Source: Acheta domesticus (Eukaryota > Arthropoda > Insecta > Orthoptera > Gryllidae). Taken from it: DNA of 64,000 nt. Of the stretch, positions 57,787-64,000 are shown piece by piece. A model generated the notes under the pieces. That model made no database searches. It was not told the origin of the DNA and was given only the letters and a program-made list of their open reading frames with translations. The position numbers and the translations under genes were made by a program. Position 1 is the stretch's first letter, and every line of letters begins with the position of its first letter. The stretch is from positions 161,546,885 through 161,610,884 of the forward strand of contig JAHLJT010009436.1 of the NCBI GenBank assembly GCA_031308135.1. Reading direction: 5' to 3'.

Positions 57787-57867
57787 GGGCTGGGCGCGGG
57801 AAGCTGCGGGAGGCAGCGCCGGGCCGCCCCGCGGGCACCGCTCGAGGCAGCGCAGGTCCCGAGCCAG
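57787..57867 (+). CDS. Candidate internal exon (81 bp)
   Basis: TGTGTTGCAG precedes it and GTGAGC follows CCGAGCCAG, so both splice sites fit the consensus. The stretch is 81 bases (27 codons), GC-rich against AT-rich flanks, and open in the frame starting at its first base: GLGAGSCGRQRRAAPRAPLE then AAQVPSQ. A length divisible by three suits a cassette exon. The pyrimidine tract is weak (GT-rich), and no adjacent exon or known domain was found. A non-coding exon is also possible. It lies on the same strand as the donor of the CpG island at 20.3-21.0 kb. Confidence 0.33.
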
Positions 57868-58559
57868 GTGAGCAGCGCACCTTCACTGCATCACTACTAC
57901 AGATTTCACCATTGGCGTCTTTTAATGGATGTTTTGTAGACGTTCTATTACATATAGAAGTATACAAATTAGCAGAGCCACATCCTCATTTCTCTTCATT
58001 CTGGGAGTTAGAGCACCTTTTCCCCCTCCTTTCTTCCTTTTCTTTTTTTGGTCTCGTATAAACGTTCTGTGTACCGTCTAGGAATTCACATTACAAAATT
58101 TAGTACAGGAACTTGACACTGAAATACTACTTACTTCATAATTGTTCTAATAAATTTTAAAATGTCACATTATCACTCAGTGTATTGCCCATTATTTTGT
58201 GTTTGCTTCTTTGTGAACTCTTATATCATTCTCGTTGCGTAAAAAACTGTTTGTAAACTCCCAAACACAGATAATGGACTAGAATGGAAGGAGAATCTGC
58301 TTGTAATGAGGGGAGGATGCTTGAAGAAAGAATACATTATTTAAAAAAATATGTATATAAGGAAACCATTGTAGCCTTTTCTAGCTCGTAAACACGAATC
58401 CTGTCTTGCAGCGACTGAAAGATGAAACGTGGATTTGGTTGAGAAAACGTGCTAAGCACTTTCGGTCACAAGTGCACACGATGTCTGGCAAAATATGGTT
58501 AGAGAGAGAGAGAGAGAGCGTGTGAATCCAGCTCTCGCTCTGCTTGCAGCGCGGATGCC
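57868..58559. other. Unassigned AT-rich sequence
   Basis: A short GAGAGAGA run near 58501. Nothing else recognised. Confidence 0.45.
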
Positions 58560-59030
58560 TATTACATGTCGAGCAGTCCGCATGGAGGCTCTGCGCCGCG
58601 CCGCCGCAACCGGCGGGGGGGGGGGCACATTCCCGACACCCGGCCCTCGCCCTCGCCTTGTCTCTTTCCCTGCCCGCCCCTTCGCGCGCCGGCCCACCTC
58701 CGCGGGAGACCCGAGCAGCAGAGCGAAACAACGGAATTTCTCCGCGGGGCCGCGCAATCCGACCGCCCCTGCCCCACCATACCCACCTCTGTTCCTCTCG
58801 CCTCTCCGTCCCCAACCCCGCCATCTTCGTAGCCGCTCCGCTGCCTCTGTCCCAGCTGCTTCTGACCCCTCCTTTACCACCGTCGCCACCGTCCACACTT
58901 CTCCTTCCTGCCCCTCCCTCGACCAGCATTACTTCCCGTCCCGCCACCGTCTCTGCCGTCGCCTCTTCTCCTCCTGCCGTCCCGCGTCGCTCCCTGAGCC
59001 GGGGGCAGCGTGAGGGGTGAGGGGCAGTCA
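58560..59030. other. C-rich, CpG-containing block
   Basis: A G run (about 58614), then about 370 bases with strong C skew (CCGCCCCTGCCCC, CCGTCGCCACCGTCC). The open frames on both strands (up to 290 codons on -) are rich in P, S, R, G and A and show no domain. Texture resembles the blocks at 240-590 and 38745-39270. Confidence 0.5.
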
Positions 59031-60824
59031 CGGAGGAAAAGTATTTTCTGATAGAGCCCGCGGCGCGGTGCCGCGCCACGATCGACTCTCCGCGAGCGGC
59101 AGATGCGCCCAAGAGGCTGCTCTCCATCCAGCCCGATGTCGCCCTCTCGGTGTTTGCAGGCGTCCGAGGAGCAATTACACACGACCTCAATCGCCGACAT
59201 CTCTTTGTGGGTTCACAGTTAGTCACGCTGTACAATATACTCAAACACAGCATCTTTCATCACTTTCTGTGGAATGCATTGTTGTATATTTTGTGTGTGT
59301 ATGTACGTGCAGGGACGTAAAAACTGATTGGAATTATAACAAGTTTGAGAAGTCAAGAAAAGGTGTTTTACTTATTGCACATCAATTTAAAACAAATTTT
59401 CGTATCAGTAGTAAAAACTAATACTTTGTCGTATCAGTAGTAAAAACCAATACTAAGCATCATGTTGATATCCACTATTCATAGAAAAACTTAAAAAAAA
59501 TAATAACAATTTTCCGTGTAAAACCGTACCAAGAAATGGGGCAGAACATGATTTGACCAGGGCATATTCGGGTACCACTGCCAACGTTGTAATTGGCTGG
59601 GCGTTGATGTAGTCAAGATGACGTTTAGACGTGCTCTCAGTTTCCTCAAGGTATTTGCTTTCAGCGTTGAAGTTTTTCGAAACTAGACATCGACGACAGT
59701 TACATTATACTATCAATTTTCAATGTGCGTAGAAACTGAAAGAAAACTATGCCGCCTCCGATAATGAGAGACGTCTGTGGTTTTGTTTGATGTCCAGAAA
59801 ATAAGGAAAAATCCAAAAACAATGAAATAGTTTCGATTTTGACTGAATAATGCAAATACGTGATTGTGTTACTCGGCTAATTCACGTGCGCGTGCCGTTT
59901 GAATTCTCATACGGCGCTACTCCTTACGACGTAGGTGACGATGTGGGACAGCAAGGGGCCAAGGAAGGGGCCGGCTTCTATTAAGTATTTGCTATTCACG
60001 TACTGCATTACGGAGCAGAAAGTTTTTTTTTTTGTACTCTTGGTATGTAAAGAAGTGTTGTACTGTCTGTATTCTACACTGTTATTATAAGCTTTGTAAA
60101 GATTGGTTTTTGTTAACATGTTTAACCTATTGCAGCGTCGTACGAGAGTATTTTATTTGTTGTTCTTCATCACTTGGCATGCTAACATGTTATTAAAAAT
60201 AATTTTGTGTGGTTTTCTTCATAATTTTAACTGCGACAGTCCACTAGTTATTACGGTTACTAGCGCGTACTTCGCAAATGAATACTTACCGTTATTAATA
60301 CTTCTAATTGATGAACGATTTTTTGTCAAAATTTCGAAGATTGTATTCAACAAAATTATATTGTACAATTTAAAAGCAAAATTGTGTGAGTCTTTTGGCA
60401 CACTGCTACGGTCGTGATTATTTGATCTTGTTAAATGATCTGAAAATACCGTAGGAAATTAATTCTGCTAAATGTTTGTCGTCATACTTCTCGATTTGTC
60501 GCCTACACTAAAGGGAACGCGTTTCTGCGGGAAGGCGAGGGAAGTACGCAATTCCCTCGTCGGTCGCTGCGAGGGCGCCGAGGCATTGCGGACTGCAGAC
60601 GCCGCCTAGCACGTGCGACTGATTTCTTTCGCTCGATGGCGCCGCCGAAAGGCGCTTCAAATCGCCCTCCAACACCCAAAGCGATGTCCCCGACTCGCTG
60701 CTCTCCTCTCGAACAATTCAAAGCGACACCACGTAAAATTCTCAACACGAGCGAGCTCTTTGCAAATTTTGGAGCACTTGAAAAGCGTTCTTGATACTTG
60801 TAACATCTCGCTATGTGTCATTAT
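59031..60824. other. Unassigned sequence
   Basis: The phrase CGTATCAGTAGTAAAAAC is doubled at 59401-59455. A small GC patch covers about 60520-60700. No gene recognised. Confidence 0.45.
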
Positions 60825-61464
60825 TAGTGGGCGGATTTTGATGACCCAAAACATTGCCAAAAATTATCAACAAAATGCTCTTAAAATGTTTCAAAAATGC
60901 ATTAAAAACAAAGAAAAATGTAAAAAAATTGACAAAATCACTTGACATGATCAACTGAAGCTGTTGAATATATTACTGATGTAATCGAGATTTCTTCCTT
61001 TTGTTTAAGTGAACTAAGTTTGCAAACGTTTGGTTTAGACTGTTCATGAAAAGAAAATATCTGCCTTTATCGCGAAATCGGCCGAACTGACAGTGGCGCC
61101 GATAGTCGTCACAGGAACCTTAGATTACATTACACAACGGCTGACATTACAATATAAGAGCGAAGAAATCGAATAGGCCATTCAGAAATTCTGTTGTGAA
61201 CATTTGTTGCTTTCGTAAATATTGTTCGAAGCAATTACCATTAAAATTGTATTAAAATCGATGAAATCTCCGAAAATGCATTAAAATGACGTAAAAGGTA
61301 AAAAAAATGACTTATTAGTCGAGATCGACGAAAATGGGAAAAAACATGACCTATAAAAATGGGTCATTTCGATTTGTCATAGCATAAAATGAATTTCTAT
61401 ACTAAACGGCATTGTTCGAAAGTGAAAAGAAACAAAATGACATTTCATTAAAATCCGCCCCCTA
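60825..61464. mobile_element. hAT-like non-autonomous element with 8-bp target duplication
   Basis: The left end TAGTGGGCGGATTTTGATGA mirrors the right end TCATTAAAATCCGCCCCCTA. GTCATTAT at 60817-60824 is repeated exactly at 61465-61472, a perfect 8-bp target duplication as expected of hAT transposases. The element is 640 bp, AT-rich, with many AAAATG words. No open frame of transposase size exists, so it is non-autonomous. The GGGCGGAT end resembles the element at 51803-52035. Confidence 0.85.
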
Positions 61465-61472
61465 GTCATTAT

Positions 61473-62748
61473 TGTAACAGAAATTTGCTTCTGCGTATTA
61501 TGGCGGAGAAGTATTCGCGTATCTTTTAAGAATCTTTATATCAACTTAAGCCCTTTTATAATCGCATTCTTGATAAACATTTATCAGTATAATTCAACCT
61601 GATAGGTTTCATAATGAGATGTAGTGTAAAGTGTGCTTTGGTGAAATTGCAACATAAGTAATACAAATATTCTAGTAAAAGTAACTATATGTAGTGCTTA
61701 ATTTCTGGATCTTCTTATGTAGATTATTTGAATGAATAGACTTGCACTTTTTGATTGAGTAGTGAGAACTCAGAGCTCCTTTACTAATTTTGCTACGAAT
61801 TAAGCACTGTCTACGTATAAAATATTGCTAATTTTGCTAATATAAAATATTGCTAAAAACAAGAGAGATTTTAAATGATTTTGATTTTGTAGAATCAGTT
61901 TCTTCCAAGCTCCCTTTGACAGTTATTTCATCATAGAAAACTATCGACTATTATTAATAGGCGTGCTTGTGTAAGAGGAACTGGTATGTGCTGATACAAG
62001 TGACAGCAACACGAATAGGCGTTGGTTGGTCGTTTTCTGTGACCATTCGTGAGCATCGGACGAATAATGACGCAGTATTCCTGACATCGTTGCTTATGTA
62101 ATCCTCGTAAATTCACATTATCTACAAAGGATATGGCAACGATGTCTCAGAGGCCTTCCCAGACCGAAGCTCTCGCTTCGTGTGAGCGGCGCCTCGCGAA
62201 GCGAATGTGTGCGGGTCCTCCGCTCTTCCTGTCGTTTTAACGCGAGCGGCGAAGCGGCGCACGCATATACACGCTTTCATCTCAGCCTTTCTTTCTCTCA
62301 GCCGTCAACAAAGTGCTCGCTTTACATAGCGCTGTCGTCGCCCCGTCAAAAGAGCGCTTACAAATTGCGGTCAGCGCAGACGTTTCATCTCTCTCCCTGC
62401 TATTTCCCTTCTTCTCCCCGCTCCTCCTCGCGCCTTCTCTTTTTCGTCCGTTTCAGGGAGGCCACTTTCTGGAAAACATGGAAAACCGGGAGGAAATTAG
62501 GAAATATCTTTGCTCTGGAAACCCCAGAGGTAAATTAGGGAATTTGTAGATGAATCGTTAGAACTCAGGGAAAATTTTGAGACGGTCGTATAACTAGATA
62601 TTCCTTAAAAAAATTACCCAGTAAAAAATTGATACTCAATTTGTACTGTTAAGTGCTTTTTAAATGTTTTCTTTATCATGGTGAAATCAGAGAGCTGACA
62701 TTAGTATCAGGCTTCCTAAAATATATTTTGATTGTGTTTTTAATAACG
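61473..62748. other. Unassigned sequence
   Basis: About 62460-62590 shares CTGGAAA, GGGAATTTGTAGA and TTTTGAGACGG phrases with 23150-23265, so a diverged repeat is likely. No gene. Confidence 0.4.

Positions 62749-62844
<96 letters not shown>
62749..62844. repeat. (TC)n-(TA)n compound microsatellite
   Basis: About 52 bases of TC units, then about 43 bases of TA units, followed at 62860 by AAATAAATAAATAA. Confidence 0.95.
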
Positions 62845-62846
<2 letters not shown>

Positions 62847-63117
62847 TACCAGTGAAAAATAAAAAATAAATAAATAAATAAAAAAGCTCTGGAAATCCGA
62901 GAAAAGGCGGGGAAATTTGTTCCACGACGTGAGTGGCCCCTTGCGCTGGCTGCACAGGGGTGTCTGTCGCGTCGCCCGCCGCCTTCTCTCCGCCCACCGC
63001 TCACCGCCTAGCGACCATCGCCCACTCATCCCAATCGTTGCCCACCGCCTAAAAACATTACTTTATTTCGTCCTTCATTTTGCCTATAGGTGGTGTGATC
63101 TGATCTTCGCTTGGATA

Positions 63118-63268
63118 ATAGGGAGTTTTTGCCATTTCGAACGTTAAGCACTATCGATCTTGTGCGCATGGACAGATGCACTAAAGTGATGCAAAACTTG
63201 AAGTGTACTAGTAAGTGAAGTAAGCACTATCGATAGTGCTTACCGTTCGAGGTGGCAAAAACTTCCTG
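63118..63268. mobile_element. MITE, GGGAGTTTTTGCC family, copy 2
   Basis: About 151 bp. TAGGGAGTTTTTGCCATTTC on the left and GGTGGCAAAAACTTCCT on the right, continuing inward with CGAACGTTAAGCACTATCGA against TCGATAGTGCTTACCGTTCG. Same ends as 30522-30652. Non-coding. Confidence 0.8.
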
Positions 63269-64000
63269 ATAAGATAGTGTTTTTGTCGAGGCGGAGCGAA
63301 GGAACAGGGTGCGGAGTGAAGAGATAGTGAATGATGATGATTCGTGAAGATCATTTGGGGAGGTTGAGTGAGGAGGGGAGGAAAGTTAGAGCTCGGGGCG
63401 GCGAAACACTGCGCGTGAACTTGGAATGCGAACGACAAACGGTGAATCCGTGTTTAAATTGAGACAGGGCGGAAGAAGAAAGACACATTCCACAGTATGA
63501 AAGCAGGTCGAGAGAGCTGACACTGAGTAAGGAAGACAATCCAAAAGAATAGATTAGTAGCATATAAGATGCTTGTCTTCACGGAAAAAGTTGAATCGAC
63601 ACCCAATGAAGTTACGAGAGCAAGATATGGTAGGGGGCAGAACAAACAAAGGTAACGGCGACTTGGAAGAATTTGCGGGGGCACAAAGAACACAACTGGG
63701 GGGCAGTAACGTTGTACCAAACGTCTTTGTGCTTGACGTTTGAGAGACATGTAACGACGCCGACAGCGGTGTCCAAGTGACAAGGAAAACTATAAGTAGC
63801 GTTTGGAACGACGTAATCTACCCTTGATGCTTCCAACTAACTCGGAATGAGTAGATAAAGATAGTGTCGTACCAGCAAAGCCCTTCCGTCACGCAGTTAT
63901 GATGGCTAACATCAAAATTTCACGTCCTTAAAACTAACCAGTCAGAATAGGTATCGGACATTTTTAAAAAATATATTAAAAGTATAGGACTCGCCCGCAA
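63269..64000. other. Unassigned sequence to window end
   Basis: Short open frames on the - strand only, with no recognised domain. No element recognised. Confidence 0.45.

Noticed and set aside
58381..59253. 290-codon - strand frame and overlapping + strand frames
   Set aside because: They lie over a GC-rich, C-skewed block, have no recognisable domain, and are open on both strands by composition.

Overview
This window looks like nuclear DNA from an arthropod, most likely an insect with a large, repeat-rich genome. The background is AT-rich and holds short, very GC-rich islands. There are several tRNA-headed SINEs, many small non-autonomous DNA transposons, a decayed jockey/CR1-type retrotransposon 3' end, long minisatellites and a 1000-N assembly gap. 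The SINE body style (a 'TTTTCCGTGGTTTC' core and a GGTTCGAGTCC B box) is one I associate with polyneopteran insects such as orthopterans, phasmids and cockroaches/termites; that placement is tentative. Operons and ribosome-binding sites do not apply, and no complete protein-coding gene can be recognised. The long open frames are artefacts of GC-rich or 12-bp repeats, or of the N run.

Layout. 1-4660 and 11063-17376 are two direct copies of one segment. The first is cut by the window edge and ends exactly at the gap (4661-5660). The second carries an extra ~1.6 kb insertion built around four diverged ~305-bp tandem units. Both copies hold the same palindromic MITE and the same BED-finger-like relic. 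5661-11062 is mostly unrecognised sequence with one MITE, one weak candidate exon and a four-unit tandem repeat. 17.4-25.6 kb has SINE material, a palindrome with a Penelope/hammerhead-like core, and a strong CpG island (20.28-21.03 kb) ending in a good splice donor, the best candidate for a gene start. 25.6-31.6 kb has an element packed with ten ATCAGT/ACTGAT cores, then C-rich repeats and a ~0.9-kb almost pure G+C minisatellite. 35-49 kb mixes GC islands, SINEs, pogo-like MITEs, a 1.46-kb element with ~222-bp inverted arms, and two more members of the MITE family first met at 6.5 kb. 50.5-52 kb has the jockey-type remnant and an hAT-like element. 55.9-56.8 kb is a (GGCGGAGTCGGA)n minisatellite. 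57.8 kb has a candidate 81-bp exon. 60.8-61.5 kb has an hAT-like element with a perfect 8-bp target duplication.

The window is best read as intronic or intergenic DNA of a large gene, possibly a + strand gene with a non-coding first exon near 20.3-21.0 kb, in which mobile elements account for most of the recognisable structure. I found no evidence for a new multi-gene system. The most unusual structures are the inverted-repeat element at 38.5-39.9 kb, the ATCAGT-cluster element at 25.6 kb, the hammerhead-like palindrome at 22.7 kb, and the duplicated segment with its copy-specific tandem-unit insertion. Identities and family names come from reading the sequence, not from searches.
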